The position numbers were made by a program, and so were the translations under genes. The notes under the pieces are model-generated. The model was given only the letters and a program-made list of their open reading frames with translations. It did no database searches and was not told the DNA's origin. This document shows positions 11,312-21,442 of a stretch of DNA of 64,000 bases, piece by piece. Location of the stretch: the NCBI GenBank assembly GCA_038254545.1, contig JBBSGB010000015.1:16415-80414 (forward strand), given 5' to 3'. Source of the DNA: CAHJXF01 sp038254545. Its GTDB lineage: Bacteria > Pseudomonadota > Gammaproteobacteria > Burkholderiales > Burkholderiaceae_D. The first letter of the stretch is position 1. Each line of letters starts with the position of its first letter.

Positions 11312-11545
11312 TCAAACTTCGATCCGATCGAGAAACGCGTACGCGATTTTCGGTGAGTTGGTCTCACAAACAGGCGCAGATGCGCCGAGGCGCTGGGTGG
11401 CAAGTGCATTGAATCCCCGGGCTTCGGCCGTGATATAGCGCGCGGCAGGCAACTGGACTTCCGCCGCAAAGCCGACGCCGAGCGCAACTGCGCTGGTGGC
11501 GAGAAAACCCGCGAGGATGGAACTGGACTTGATTGGAGCCTTCAT
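11312..11545 (-). CDS. Small exported protein, first gene of the efflux operon
   Basis: A 77-residue protein that I do not recognise. It starts MKAPIKSS with a hydrophobic stretch (SILAGFLATSAVALGVGFA) and an AxA-like cleavage site near residue 27. That leaves a mature part of about 50 residues with a single Cys (APVCETN). Its stop is separated by 2 nt from the esterase-like gene, so it belongs to the pump operon and is the gene closest to the divergent LysR regulator. It could be a small periplasmic accessory of the pump or a non-functional leader. The signal peptide and tight coupling argue for real translation. Confidence 0.6.
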   Translation of the reverse strand: MKAPIKSSSILAGFLATSAVALGVGFAAEVQLPAARYITAEARGFNALATQRLGASAPVCETNSPKIAYAFLDRIEV

Positions 11546-11575
11546 GGTGATTCTCTGCCTGCGTTGGGATGGACG

Positions 11576-11602
11576 AACTATATTCATCGCGAAATGATAG
11601 TT
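11576..11602. promoter_or_regulatory. Candidate LysR operator: inverted repeat AACTAT-N15-ATAGTT
   Basis: A perfect 6+6 bp inverted repeat lies in the 99-bp gap between the leftward efflux operon and the rightward LysR gene. A second shorter dyad (TCAT-N6-ATGA) is nested inside it. The region is AT-rich against a GC-rich background. LysR regulators usually bind such dyads (T-N11-A type) between themselves and a divergent target, so this is the best operator candidate. Confidence 0.5.
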
Positions 11603-11644
11603 AAAGTAGCGCCAGCAGAATTGACTGTTCGGAAAAGCTAAACA

Positions 11645-12610
11645 ATGAACAAACTTCAGGCCATGGAAGTCTTCGTGCATGTCGTCGATACCGGCGGCTT
11701 CACGCGCGCGGCGGAGCGCCTCGGCATTCCGAAGGCAACCGTCACGACGGCAATCCGCAATCTCGAGACGGCGCTCAAGGTCCGTTTGCTGAACCGCACG
11801 ACGCGTCGTGTCGCGGTGACCGCCGATGGCGCGGCCTACTACGAACGTTGCGTGGCGATCCTCGATCAGGTGCGCGATGCCGAGGAATCGGTGTCGACCA
11901 ATCAGACATCGGCAAGCGGACGCCTGCGCGTCGATGTGGCGACCTCCGCGGCGCGCTGGACCCTGATCCCCGCGCTCGCAGATTTTCAAGCGCGCTATCC
12001 CGACATCCGGCTCGAACTCGGTTGCAGCGATCGGCCTGTGAACCTGATCGGTGATGGCGTGGATTGCGCGCTGCGCGCCGGCGAGATCCTCGACCAGAAC
12101 CTGATTGCAAGACGCATCAGCACGATGCATTTCATCACCTGCGCGACACCGGCCTACCTTGCGCGCCACGGTCGGCCGGAACATCCGCGCGATCTCGAGA
12201 AGCATCGCTGCATCAACTATTTTTCGACGGTGACCGGGCGCATCTCGCAATGGGACTTCGACCGGGGCGGTGAGCGGCTGCAGTTGACGCTCGACGGGCC
12301 GCTGGCTGTCAACGATTCGAGCATCTACTTCGACGCCTGTCTCGCCGGCCTGGGCATCGCGCAGTTACCGACCAGCCTGATTCGTGAGCACATCGAAAGC
12401 GGTCGCCTGGAAATCGTGCTCGGGGCGTGGCTTTCGGAGCCGCTGCCCATTCACATCGTCTATCCGCCCAATCGCAACCTTTCCAACAAGGTGCGCGTGT
12501 TTGTCGAATGGATTGCGGACCTCTTCGAGCACGACGAACGATTGACGCTCCATTCCAGCCTGGCGACGACAGCTGGAAGCAACACTGTTGTCTCAAGCTC
12601 GTTGCGATGA
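11645..12610 (+). CDS. LysR-family transcriptional regulator of the divergent efflux operon (CeoR/BpeT-like)
   Basis: A 321-residue LysR regulator. The N-terminal winged helix-turn-helix (residues 1-60) contains the family pattern MEVFVHVVDTGGFTRAAERL. It is followed by the linker helix and a two-lobed effector domain (about 90-295). The subtype resembles the single-gene-divergent regulators AaeR/PtxR/CeoR, with WTLIPALADFQARYPDIRLEL. It is transcribed away from the five-gene RND operon. In Burkholderia, CeoR and BpeT occupy the same place and control chloramphenicol/trimethoprim efflux, with salicylate as inducer in the ceo case. The inducer here is unknown. The last 30 residues are Ser/Thr-rich and extend beyond the usual family end. 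Confidence 0.92.
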   Translation: MNKLQAMEVFVHVVDTGGFTRAAERLGIPKATVTTAIRNLETALKVRLLNRTTRRVAVTADGAAYYERCVAILDQVRDAEESVSTNQTSASGRLRVDVATSAARWTLIPALADFQARYPDIRLELGCSDRPVNLIGDGVDCALRAGEILDQNLIARRISTMHFITCATPAYLARHGRPEHPRDLEKHRCINYFSTVTGRISQWDFDRGGERLQLTLDGPLAVNDSSIYFDACLAGLGIAQLPTSLIREHIESGRLEIVLGAWLSEPLPIHIVYPPNRNLSNKVRVFVEWIADLFEHDERLTLHSSLATTAGSNTVVSSSLR

Positions 12611-12710
12611 GCACTCCGCATTTGATTGAACCACCGCGGCTTACTGAATAGATGCATGAGACTTACTCGAGCTGCTTTGACGCTCGCTCGAGGTCATGCC
12701 CGTCGCGCCT

Positions 12711-12785
12711 TGGTCCCCCCGCCGGGAATCGAACCTGGATTTGCCGCTTAGGAGGCGGCTGTTCTATCCATTGAACTACAGGGAG
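12711..12785 (-). tRNA. tRNA-Arg (anticodon CCU)
   Basis: A 75-nt cloverleaf including an encoded 3' CCA. The 7-bp acceptor stem starts CTCCCTG and pairs fully if G-U pairs are allowed. The D-stem is GTTC/GAAC. The anticodon stem GCCGC/GCGGC carries loop CTCCTAA (anticodon CCT, reads AGG). The T-arm is CCAGG-TTCGATT-CCCGG with one A-C mismatch in the middle. Nothing suggests an integrated element at its 3' end. Confidence 0.93.
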
Positions 12786-12911
12786 CGCGCGCGATTATAG
12801 CGAGCGTCCCGCCCACGACCCCCAGCCGGTGGCAACGCAAGAATGTCGAGGCGCCCAAGGCACTTTTCCGAGGTGCTACGCTCGAAGTTCTTTTGGCGAG
12901 CCGGAGCGGTC

Positions 12912-13466
12912 ATGACCACAATCATCGCAGGACGATTCGTAGCCTCTGAGCAGACGGATCGCGCAGTCGAGCAATTGCAGGCGCGTTCGATCGCGCGCGA
13001 CGACATCAGCGTGTTCTACGTCACGCCTGCCGGACAGCACGACGCAACCCCGATCGGTGGCGACGAGCAGGCGTCGCCCGGCGCCGAGCATGCCCAGCAC
13101 GGGGCCGGAACCGGCGCACTGCTTGGCGCAGGCGTCGGTGTCGCGGGCGCGCTCGTGGCGGCAACGGCAGGTCTCGCGGCGCCGATGATTGCGGTAGCGG
13201 GACTCGGCGCCGCAGCGGCCGGCGCCTACAGCGGCTCGCTTGCAGGCGCGATGAGTGAAACGATGGATGCGGGAGAGCACGCGATCCGGCACGCCGGGAT
13301 GATGGTCTCGGTCAACCTCGGTGCCGCAGGAAACGAGCGCGACGTGATCGCCGCATTGCGTGAAGCCGGCGGTGTCGATATCGAGCGGAGCGAAGGAACC
13401 TGGGCCGACGGCGACTGGGTGGATTTCGATCCGACCCGTCCGCCGCATCTGATCGAGTCCGCGTAG
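12912..13466 (+). CDS. Glycine-zipper membrane-associated protein of unknown function
   Basis: A 184-residue protein. The N-terminal domain (residues 1-50, MTTIIAGRFVASEQTDRAVE) resembles the small ferredoxin-like folds that end in ISVFYVTPAGQHD. A long Gly/Ala-rich hydrophobic segment follows (about 65-125, with repeated GxGxxG spacing), typical of glycine-zipper membrane insertion. A C-terminal alpha/beta segment reads MMVSVNLGAAGNERDVIAAL. Related proteins of Burkholderiales are annotated as general-stress or glycine-zipper proteins; no function is established. An in-frame start 23 codons upstream exists, but the ATG before TTIIAGRF fits the domain boundary. It ends just before a strong terminator. 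Confidence 0.7.
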   Translation: MTTIIAGRFVASEQTDRAVEQLQARSIARDDISVFYVTPAGQHDATPIGGDEQASPGAEHAQHGAGTGALLGAGVGVAGALVAATAGLAAPMIAVAGLGAAAAGAYSGSLAGAMSETMDAGEHAIRHAGMMVSVNLGAAGNERDVIAALREAGGVDIERSEGTWADGDWVDFDPTRPPHLIESA

Positions 13467-13496
13467 CCGGAGAGCGCCGGCGGGAGGTTAAAAAGA

Positions 13497-13524
13497 AAAG
13501 CGGCCTCTCGGGCCGCTTTCTTTT
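13497..13524. terminator. Rho-independent terminator between convergent genes
   Basis: A 9-bp stem (AAAGCGGCC/GGCCGCTTT) with a 5-nt loop is followed by CTTTT. A-rich sequence precedes it, so it can work in both directions. It separates the glycine-zipper gene from the leftward FAH-family hydrolase. Confidence 0.9.
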
Positions 13525-13545
13525 ACATCCTGGCTCGACGCCACG

Positions 13546-14244
13546 TCACACGACCTCCACGCGCAAGCTCCCCAGTCCGGCGATGCGGCCTTCCATCACA
13601 TCGCCGCGATCGACCTTCGCCACCCCTTCCGGCGTGCCCGTGAAAATCAGGTCGCCGGGTTGTAGTTCGAACAGCGACGACAGGTGCTCGATCGTCTCGG
13701 AGACATTCCAGATCAGGTTGCCGATGTCGCTGGCCTGTCGCGCCTTGCCGTTCACGTCGAGATGAATTTCACCCGCATCGACGGCGCCGGTTTCGGTGAT
13801 CGAATGGAGCGGGCCGATCGGCGCCGAGTGGTCGAAGGCCTTGCCGACTTCCCACGGCCGTCCCTTCTTCTTGGCTTCGGTCTGCAGGTCGCGACGGGTC
13901 ATGTCCAGGCCGACTGCATAGCCCCAGACATGCTGCATCGCGTTGGCCGCTGCGATGTTCGCGCCGCGCTTGCCGATGGCAACCACCAGCTCGATCTCGT
14001 GATGAAGGTCGCTGGTCTGCATCGGATAAGGCATGCGACCGGTCGAACCTTCGGCTACCACTACCACCGCATCGGCGGGTTTCATGAAAAAGAACGGCGG
14101 CTCGCGGCCGGTAAAGCCCATCTCTTTCGCGTGCTCGACGTAGTTGCGGCCCACGCAATAGATGCGATGGACCGCGAAGACCTGATCGGTCCCTGCGACG
14201 GGGATGGTGACTTGCGGTGGGGGTTCGATCGCGTAGGCGGCCAT
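13546..14244 (-). CDS. Fumarylacetoacetate hydrolase-family protein (fumarylpyruvate hydrolase-like)
   Basis: A 232-residue C-C bond hydrolase or decarboxylase of the FAH fold. It begins the domain with YCVGRNYVEHAKEMG (about residue 29). The metal ligands are seen in HHEIELVVAI (two Glu, about 85) and GYAVGLDMTRRDLQ (Asp, about 115). The C-terminal signature ends LIFTGTPEGV. The short length without an N-terminal extension resembles NagK/YcgM-type fumarylpyruvate or acylpyruvate hydrolases. No aromatic-degradation genes accompany it, so the substrate stays open. It lies 9 bp downstream of the glycosyltransferase gene on the same strand. Confidence 0.88.
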   Translation of the reverse strand: MAAYAIEPPPQVTIPVAGTDQVFAVHRIYCVGRNYVEHAKEMGFTGREPPFFFMKPADAVVVVAEGSTGRMPYPMQTSDLHHEIELVVAIGKRGANIAAANAMQHVWGYAVGLDMTRRDLQTEAKKKGRPWEVGKAFDHSAPIGPLHSITETGAVDAGEIHLDVNGKARQASDIGNLIWNVSETIEHLSSLFELQPGDLIFTGTPEGVAKVDRGDVMEGRIAGLGSLRVEVV

Positions 14245-14253
14245 GTGGATCGT

Positions 14254-16368
14254 TCAGGAAATCGAAATCGGTTCGCGCTTGCCGTGCTTGTATTGATCGG
14301 CCATCGCACGATACGCCGCTTCGATGGCGCGCGTGGTCAGGGTCGTGTCGAACAGCGAGCTCGATCGCACGCTCGCCTGAAGCCGCTCGCGCAGCGCACG
14401 CGACTTCGCGCGATCCGATCCCGTTTCGATCGCCGTCGCGACGTATCGCCCCTGACCGCTCGCGATCAATTCGAGCATGCCGACGGCCGACAGCAGGCTC
14501 GACGCGACGCGGCCCGCGAAGGTGTCGCCGATCGTCGTGAGCACCGGGCAGCCGACCCACAGCGCGTCGGACGCAGTGGTGTGCGCGTTGTACGGCCAGG
14601 TGTCGAGGAAGAGATCGGCGTGCCGATACAGCGCGAGGTAATCGGCGTGCGGCCGCGTGTCGGCGAACACGACGCGACTCGGATCGATGCCGCGCACCAT
14701 CGCTTCGCGCTTCAGGTTGTTGCGCGTGAAACCGTCATCGGCTCGCGTGAGCAACCACAGCACGCTTCTCGGCACGTCGCGCAGGATGCGCATCCACGCA
14801 TCGAAAACATCCGGACCGATCTTGTAGACATTGTTGAAGCAGCAATAGACGAAGCCATCGTCCGGCAGCCCCAGCGCCTTGCGATCGGGCGTCTCGCCGA
14901 CGACGCGACGATCATCGTTGATCTGGTAGCTGCCCGGCAGTTGTACCAGCGTCTCGCTGTAGTCGCCCTGATGCGCGAACGGCGTCACGATCGCATCGCC
15001 CATCAAGTAGTCGATGAAGTGCGCGCCCATGGTCGCGGGATAGCCGAGATAAGACACCTGGATGGGTGCGGGCCGCAACGCCATCACCGCGGTCGGCGCG
15101 CGCTCGGTATGACCTTTCAGATCGACCAGGATGTCGATGCCGTCCGCGCGAATCGCATCTGCGATGCGGCCGGCCTCCCACCCTCGCGCATCGACGAAGC
15201 GATCGAAGCCCGCGACGATGCGACGACGCAAGGCGGTTCCGTCGTCGGGGCCGGTCGAGTAGCCGAAGACTTCGAATCCGGCGCGGTCGTGCTGCTCGAA
15301 CAGGCCGACCGTTAACACCCCAGTCGCGTGCTCGTGCAGATCGGAAGACAGATAGCCGATGCGGAGTCCGCCCTCGGAGAGCCGCTTGGACCGAGGCTCT
15401 GCGGCCACCCATCGGCGCGACCATGCCTCGCCCGCGATGCGTTGTTCGGCACGCGTCGATGGATCGGAAAGAAACGAGAACGGCGTCAGCGCGCTCGCCT
15501 GACCGGTGCGCGCGATTTCGAGAACGCCATCGCGAAAACGCGTCTGCAATTCGCCGAGGCCCTTCCAGTCGGCCACGCGCTTCTTGAGAAACACGAGGTC
15601 GGAGAGTGCCGTCTGCTCGTTCGGCGTGCTTATCAACACCGCGCGATGGTCTGCGAGCGCCGCGGCCTCATCGTGGCGCGCGTCGGAAAGCCGCGCCCGC
15701 TCGATGCGCAGCGCCGGATGATCGATGCGTGCGAGGGCATGATCGAGAACCGCGCGCGCGTCGTCACGGCGATCGAGCGCAATCAACAATTGCGCGCGCA
15801 GGCCGGGGACCGCCGCGTCGTCGTCCGCGACGGCGCCACCCGCATCGACGCGATCGAGCGCCGTCAAGGCCTCGACCGCACGTCCCTGCGCCGAAAGGGC
15901 GAGCGCCAGATTGAACCAGGCCCGCGGGTTTTCGTCGCGCTTTTCTCCGCATGCCAAGGCGCGGCGCGCGGCGGCTTCCGCGCCGACGGCGTCGTCGTTC
16001 TGGAGCTTGAGCGACGCGAGATTGAGCCAAGCAACGCCCAGCGTCGGCTCGCGTTCCAAAGCCGCTTCGAGCGCGCCCATCGCGTCGTCGGCGTGGCCAG
16101 CGGCCATATAGACCAATGCCAGATTGCTCCACACGTCGGCGGGCTGGTCGTCGATCTCGAGCGCGCGTTCGATGCGCACGATCGCGTCGTCGTACTTCCC
16201 GGCCTCATGCAACAACAATCCGGAGAAGTGCAGCGCCGGCGCGTGACGCGGGTCGGTCGCGAGGATGGTTTCGTAGAGGGCGAAGGCTTCGGCATGACGG
16301 CCGTTGCCGTGCAATGCGAAGGCGTGCTCGAAGCGCTGAACGGCTTCCATGAGGCGTGTGTCTTTCAT
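14254..16368 (-). CDS. TPR protein with GT41 (SPINDLY/O-GlcNAc transferase-like) glycosyltransferase domain
   Basis: A 704-residue two-part protein. The N-terminal 290 residues form TPR repeats (pattern LxxxGxxxxA, for example DVWSNLALVYMAAGHADDAM). The C-terminal 400 residues are a GT41 catalytic region: RIGYLSSDLHEHATG, DILVDLKGHTERAPT, APIQVSYLGYPATMG, YCCFNNVYKIGPDVFDAWMR, DTWPYNAHTTASDALWVG and GRVASSLLSAVG. GT41 enzymes transfer a sugar from a nucleotide donor, in eukaryotes GlcNAc to Ser/Thr of proteins; bacterial members can glycosylate proteins or act in surface-sugar assembly. No signal peptide is seen, so it is probably cytoplasmic. The acceptor is unknown. Confidence 0.88.
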   Translation of the reverse strand: MKDTRLMEAVQRFEHAFALHGNGRHAEAFALYETILATDPRHAPALHFSGLLLHEAGKYDDAIVRIERALEIDDQPADVWSNLALVYMAAGHADDAMGALEAALEREPTLGVAWLNLASLKLQNDDAVGAEAAARRALACGEKRDENPRAWFNLALALSAQGRAVEALTALDRVDAGGAVADDDAAVPGLRAQLLIALDRRDDARAVLDHALARIDHPALRIERARLSDARHDEAAALADHRAVLISTPNEQTALSDLVFLKKRVADWKGLGELQTRFRDGVLEIARTGQASALTPFSFLSDPSTRAEQRIAGEAWSRRWVAAEPRSKRLSEGGLRIGYLSSDLHEHATGVLTVGLFEQHDRAGFEVFGYSTGPDDGTALRRRIVAGFDRFVDARGWEAGRIADAIRADGIDILVDLKGHTERAPTAVMALRPAPIQVSYLGYPATMGAHFIDYLMGDAIVTPFAHQGDYSETLVQLPGSYQINDDRRVVGETPDRKALGLPDDGFVYCCFNNVYKIGPDVFDAWMRILRDVPRSVLWLLTRADDGFTRNNLKREAMVRGIDPSRVVFADTRPHADYLALYRHADLFLDTWPYNAHTTASDALWVGCPVLTTIGDTFAGRVASSLLSAVGMLELIASGQGRYVATAIETGSDRAKSRALRERLQASVRSSSLFDTTLTTRAIEAAYRAMADQYKHGKREPISIS

Positions 16369-16485
16369 CGGCGGGCGAGTCTAGCAGGGCTTTCATGGTT
16401 GGGCACGGCTGCGCCGGGTGCGGATGCCGACCCCGTCCTGCGCGCGCATGGCATCATCGCCGCGTCCATGACGAGGGAGGCACGA

Positions 16486-18075
16486 ATGAAGATCGCAATG
16501 CGTGTGAGGTGTGCGCTTGCAGTGGCGCTGCTGTTGGTGACGGTCGGCACGTCGTCCGCCGAAGCGAAGACCTTGCGCTGGGCGTCGCGCGGCGACATAC
16601 AAACCATGGACCCTTATTCGCAGAACGAGGGCATGACCAACAACTTTGCGAACCTGATCCACGACATTCTGGTCGAGCGCGATCGCAACATGAAGATCGG
16701 GCCGCGGCTCGCGACGTCGTGGACCGTCGTCAACGACACGACGTGGCGCTTCACCCTGCGCAAAGGCGTGAAGTTCCACGACGGCTCGCCCTTCACTGCC
16801 GACGATGCGGTCTTTTCGATCGAGCGCGCGCAACAGCCGACCTCGCAACTCGCGCAATACGCGCGGGCGCTGGGCAAGCCGACCAAGGTCGACGATTACA
16901 CGATCGAGTTGAAGCAGGACAAGCCGAACCCGCTCCTGCTGGAACACCTGAACACGATCTACATCATGAGCAAGACCTGGTGCATCGCGCATCACGTCGA
17001 GAAGCCGCTCGACTTCAAGTCCAAGGAGGAGACCTTCGCCGCGCGCAATGCCAACGGCACCGGGCCGTACATGCTGAAGTCCCGCGAACCGGGAGTGAAG
17101 ACCGTGCTCGTGAAGAACCCCAACTGGTGGGGTCCGGACGAAGGCAACGTGACCGAACTGGTCTATACGCCGATCGCGTCCGACGCAACGCGCAATGCCG
17201 CGCTGCTGTCGGGCGAGATCGATTTCGTGCACGACCCCGCGCCGCAGGACATCGCGCGCATCGAGGGCAATCCGGCACTGAAGGTCTACAGCGGGCCGGA
17301 AAATCGCGTGATCTTTTTCGGATTCGATCAGTATCGCGACGCGCTCGAAGGCAGCAATATCACCGGCAAGAATCCGTTCAAGGACCGGCGCGTGCGCGAA
17401 GCCTTCTATCGCGCGATCGACGTGGACATGCTGGAATCGAAAATCATGCGCGGGCAAGGTGTGGCGACTTCATGCATGACCACCGCACCGACGGGATGCC
17501 TCGATCCGTCTCTCGAAAAACATCCGCCCGCGGACATCGAACGCGCGAAGAAGCTGATGGCCGAGGCCGGCTATCCTAACGGCTTCGAAGTCACGCTCGA
17601 CTGTCCGAACGACCGCTACATCAACGACCGCGACATCTGCATCGCGGCAGTCGGCATGCTGGCGAAGATCGGCGTCACGCTCAAGGTCAACACGATGCCC
17701 AAGACGCTCTACTTCCCGAAGCTCGAGAAGAACGACACCAGCATGTACATGCTCGGATGGGGCGGCAGCATCACCGACGCACAGATCATCATGGACCCGA
17801 TCCTGCACACCAAGGACGCTGCGTCACAGAAGGGCTTCTACAACTACGGCCGCTTCACGGACCCCGAGCTCGACCGCCTGATCGATGCGGCCAGCGTCGA
17901 GATGAATCCCGACAAGCGCAGACAGATGATCATCGACGCGATCGCGCTGCAGACGCGCGAATTCCGCCACATCGTGTTGCATCGGCAGAAACTCTCGTGG
18001 GTTGCGAAAAAGAATGTCGTACCCGTGCTTACGCCGAATAACATCGTCCGGGTCGAGTGGATACGCATCGAGTAA
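16486..18075 (+). CDS. ABC transporter periplasmic binding protein, family 5 (peptide/opine/nickel type)
   Basis: A 529-residue solute-binding protein. A strong Shine-Dalgarno (GAGGGAGG) lies 5 nt before the ATG. A signal peptide of about 27 residues ends in SSAEAKT, without a lipobox Cys. The SBP_bac_5 domain is recognisable by TWRFTLRKGVKFHDGSPFTADDAVFS after LATSWTVVNDT, and by NGTGPYMLKSREPG. No permease or ATPase gene is adjacent, so it is an orphan that must work with components encoded elsewhere. DppA/OppA-like dipeptide or oligopeptide binding is the default expectation; the exact ligand is not visible. Confidence 0.9.
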   Translation: MKIAMRVRCALAVALLLVTVGTSSAEAKTLRWASRGDIQTMDPYSQNEGMTNNFANLIHDILVERDRNMKIGPRLATSWTVVNDTTWRFTLRKGVKFHDGSPFTADDAVFSIERAQQPTSQLAQYARALGKPTKVDDYTIELKQDKPNPLLLEHLNTIYIMSKTWCIAHHVEKPLDFKSKEETFAARNANGTGPYMLKSREPGVKTVLVKNPNWWGPDEGNVTELVYTPIASDATRNAALLSGEIDFVHDPAPQDIARIEGNPALKVYSGPENRVIFFGFDQYRDALEGSNITGKNPFKDRRVREAFYRAIDVDMLESKIMRGQGVATSCMTTAPTGCLDPSLEKHPPADIERAKKLMAEAGYPNGFEVTLDCPNDRYINDRDICIAAVGMLAKIGVTLKVNTMPKTLYFPKLEKNDTSMYMLGWGGSITDAQIIMDPILHTKDAASQKGFYNYGRFTDPELDRLIDAASVEMNPDKRRQMIIDAIALQTREFRHIVLHRQKLSWVAKKNVVPVLTPNNIVRVEWIRIE

Positions 18076-18220
18076 TTCCGGCCCGAATATTGCTGCCTGA
18101 TGTTCCTTTCGCGCGATTGAAAAACAGATTGCGCAAGCGTGTCGGGTTTCAATACATTCCATCCGCGCAACTTTGGATACGAAAGGGACAAGTTACTGAA
18201 TCAACGTTTATTCTGAAGGC

Positions 18221-18236
18221 GGGCATCATTCCTGCA
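18221..18236 (+). promoter_or_regulatory. Sigma-54 (-24/-12) promoter of the PEP-CTERM gene
   Basis: GGGCAT-N5-CTGCA matches the RpoN consensus TGGCAC-N5-TTGCA. The -24 GG and -12 GC are exactly 12 nt apart. The predicted start is about 55 nt upstream of the coding start. RpoN with PrsK/PrsR is known to drive PEP-CTERM genes in exosortase A species. Confidence 0.65.
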
Positions 18237-18302
18237 AGAGTTTGATCGTGTCGAGTCGAATCGACGATCTTTTCATTCGAATACCACGATCTCACAGGAA
18301 TC

Positions 18303-19019
18303 ATGATGAAACGCCACCTTCTTTCATGCGCCATTGCAGCCGCGCTCTCGCTGAGCGGCGCGCCGGCGCTTGCAAATACCGTCTCGACCGCGCATAGCGT
18401 CTATTTGAACGGGTTCACCTATGGGCCTGCTTCGATAATGACGGTGCAAAGCGCTGCTCCAGGTACGCTCATTTCGCCGTTCTCCGTTTACGCAGGACAG
18501 TATTCCGGCACGCTGGACGGAAAATCGTTCGTGACGTATTGCGCCGAGATTACGCAGTATCTTTCGTTCAATACGCTATATACCGACTACGCCATCGTCA
18601 GCGGTGTAAATGCCTGGGGCGCGGCGAAATCGGCAATGTTCGATCAGTTGATTTCCACGATTATGGGCGCGAATATCAACAGCAATCCCGAGGGTTCGGG
18701 ATTGGCGCAGGCGGCCATTTGGGAAGTCCTGTACGAAACCGCACCGTCATACGGCTTTGCAAGCGGCAGCTTCGATGTCACCGGCTCGACCAGCATGCAA
18801 ACCAGCTTGAACTCGCTGGACTGGCTCGGCATGGGCGCCTGGCCGATCCAATATCACGTGGATCTACTGCACAGCCCGAGCGCACAGGATCTGTTGCTGA
18901 TCACCCCCCTCGTCGCGACGGTGCCTGAACCCTCGAGCTACGCGCTGCTGCTTGCCGGTCTCGCCGGTTTCGGATTCGTGGCGCGGCGCCGCTCATCGCG
19001 GCTTTGGCTGCAACGCTGA
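18303..19019 (+). CDS. PEP-CTERM sorting-domain protein
   Basis: A 238-residue exported protein. The signal peptide is residues 1-24 (ending APALA). The mature domain is rich in Ser, Thr, Tyr and Ala with few charges, and contains FVTYCAEITQYLSF and GLAQAAIWEVLYET, a pattern common in PEP-CTERM surface proteins. The C-terminus has the full tripartite sorting signal: VPEPSS, a hydrophobic helix (YALLLAGLAGFGFVA) and RRRSS. XrtA-type exosortases cleave such signals during export. A sigma-54 promoter lies upstream. The exosortase is not encoded in this window. It is convergent with tviC, whose stop begins at the very next base. Confidence 0.9.
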   Translation: MMKRHLLSCAIAAALSLSGAPALANTVSTAHSVYLNGFTYGPASIMTVQSAAPGTLISPFSVYAGQYSGTLDGKSFVTYCAEITQYLSFNTLYTDYAIVSGVNAWGAAKSAMFDQLISTIMGANINSNPEGSGLAQAAIWEVLYETAPSYGFASGSFDVTGSTSMQTSLNSLDWLGMGAWPIQYHVDLLHSPSAQDLLLITPLVATVPEPSSYALLLAGLAGFGFVARRRSSRLWLQR

Positions 19020-20050
19020 TCAGTCGATCAGGTGGGCGACGTACCACGGCATTGCGGCCGCAAGGCCGGCGGCGATGTCGTGGGTCGGGGAGTAACCCAA
19101 CAGGCGCGACACCTTGCCGATATCGGCTTGCGAGTGGCGCACGTCGCCGGCCCGGAAATCGCGGTAGCTCGCCTTCTGCGACGCGACGTTCGGGGCGTAT
19201 GCGGACAACGCGACTTTCAGCATCTCGTACAACGCGTTGAGCGATGTGCGGCCGCTGACAGCGACGTTGTAGATCTGATTCAAGCTGGCCGGCTCATTCG
19301 TCATCGCAGCCAGCAGATTCGCCTGCACCGCATTGTCCACATAGCAGAAGTCGCGCGTCGTTTCGCCATCGCCGTTGATGGCGACAGTCGTTCCTGACAG
19401 CAGCGCCGCGATCCACTTCGGGATCACCGCGGCGTACGCACCTTCCGGATCCTGACGCGGGCCGAAGACGTTGAAGTAGCGCAGCCCGACCGTCGCCAGC
19501 CCATAGCTGCGCGCGAACACGTCCGCATAGAGCTCGTTGACGAATTTCGTGACCGCATAGGGCGACAGCGGCCGGCCGATGTGCTCTTCGACCTTGGGCA
19601 GTGCGGGATGATCGCCATAGGTCGAGCTCGACGCCGCATAGACGAAGCGACCGACGCGCGCGTCGCGCGCGGCGACCAGCATGTTGAGAAAGCCGTCGAT
19701 GTTTGCGGCATTGGTCGCAATCGGATCTTCAAGCGAACGCGGCACCGAACCGAGCGCGGCCTGATGCAGCACGTAGTCGACGCCTTCGCATGCGCGGCGG
19801 CAATCGTCGAGATTCGTGATGTCGCCTTCGATGAATTCGAATTGCGCCGCTCGCGCTGCGCCCACGTTGCCGAGTACCTCGTCGAGATTGCTGCGATGAC
19901 CGGTCGCAAGATTGTCGAGGCCGACAACCCGCTGATCGAGCGTCAGCAAGGTCTCGACCAGGTTCGAGCCGATGAAGCCGGCCGCACCGGTCACCAGCCA
20001 GCGACGCGGCGACTGGGCAAGCTGCTCCCGAACCGCGTCGTAGCGCGACG

Positions 20051-20054
<4 letters not shown>
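19020..20054 (-). CDS. tviC: UDP-N-acetylglucosaminuronate 4-epimerase, TviC/WbpP type
   Basis: Short-chain dehydrogenase/reductase-type nucleotide-sugar epimerase of 344 residues. It interconverts UDP-GlcNAc(A) and UDP-GalNAc(A) at C4 using bound NAD. The TviC/WbpP subfamily is recognised by the N-terminal extension SRYDAVREQL, then WLVTGAAGFIGSNL (NAD motif, about residue 20) and VVGLDNLATGHRSNLDEV. The catalytic SPYAVTKFVNE (YxxxK) is present. The GTG start overlaps the tviB stop in GTGA, so the two are translationally coupled. Together they supply a uronic amino-sugar for an exopolysaccharide or capsule. Confidence 0.9.
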
Positions 20055-21331
<1,277 letters not shown>

Positions 21332-21426
21332 CCCGTTCTCCGATTTCTTTTTGGCCGCGAATGGAAAATTCGGCGACCGGCCTTCGCAAGGCGCCGCATT
21401 CTAGCCGATCAATACGAGGGCTCGAA

Positions 21427-21442
21427 TGCAGGAAGAGTGCCA
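21427..21442 (-). promoter_or_regulatory. Sigma-54 (-24/-12) promoter of tviB-tviC
   Basis: On the minus strand TGGCAC-N5-CTGCA matches the RpoN consensus at all but one defined base, with the 12-nt GG-to-GC spacing. The predicted start is about 85 nt upstream of tviB. It is back to back with a second sigma-54 site for the rightward transglycosylase gene, in a 441-bp gap that otherwise shows no gene. Confidence 0.7.

Noticed and set aside
12711..12785. tRNA-Arg gene as an attachment site of a genomic island
   Set aside because: No integrase gene, no repeated tRNA 3' end and no mobile genes are seen on either side.
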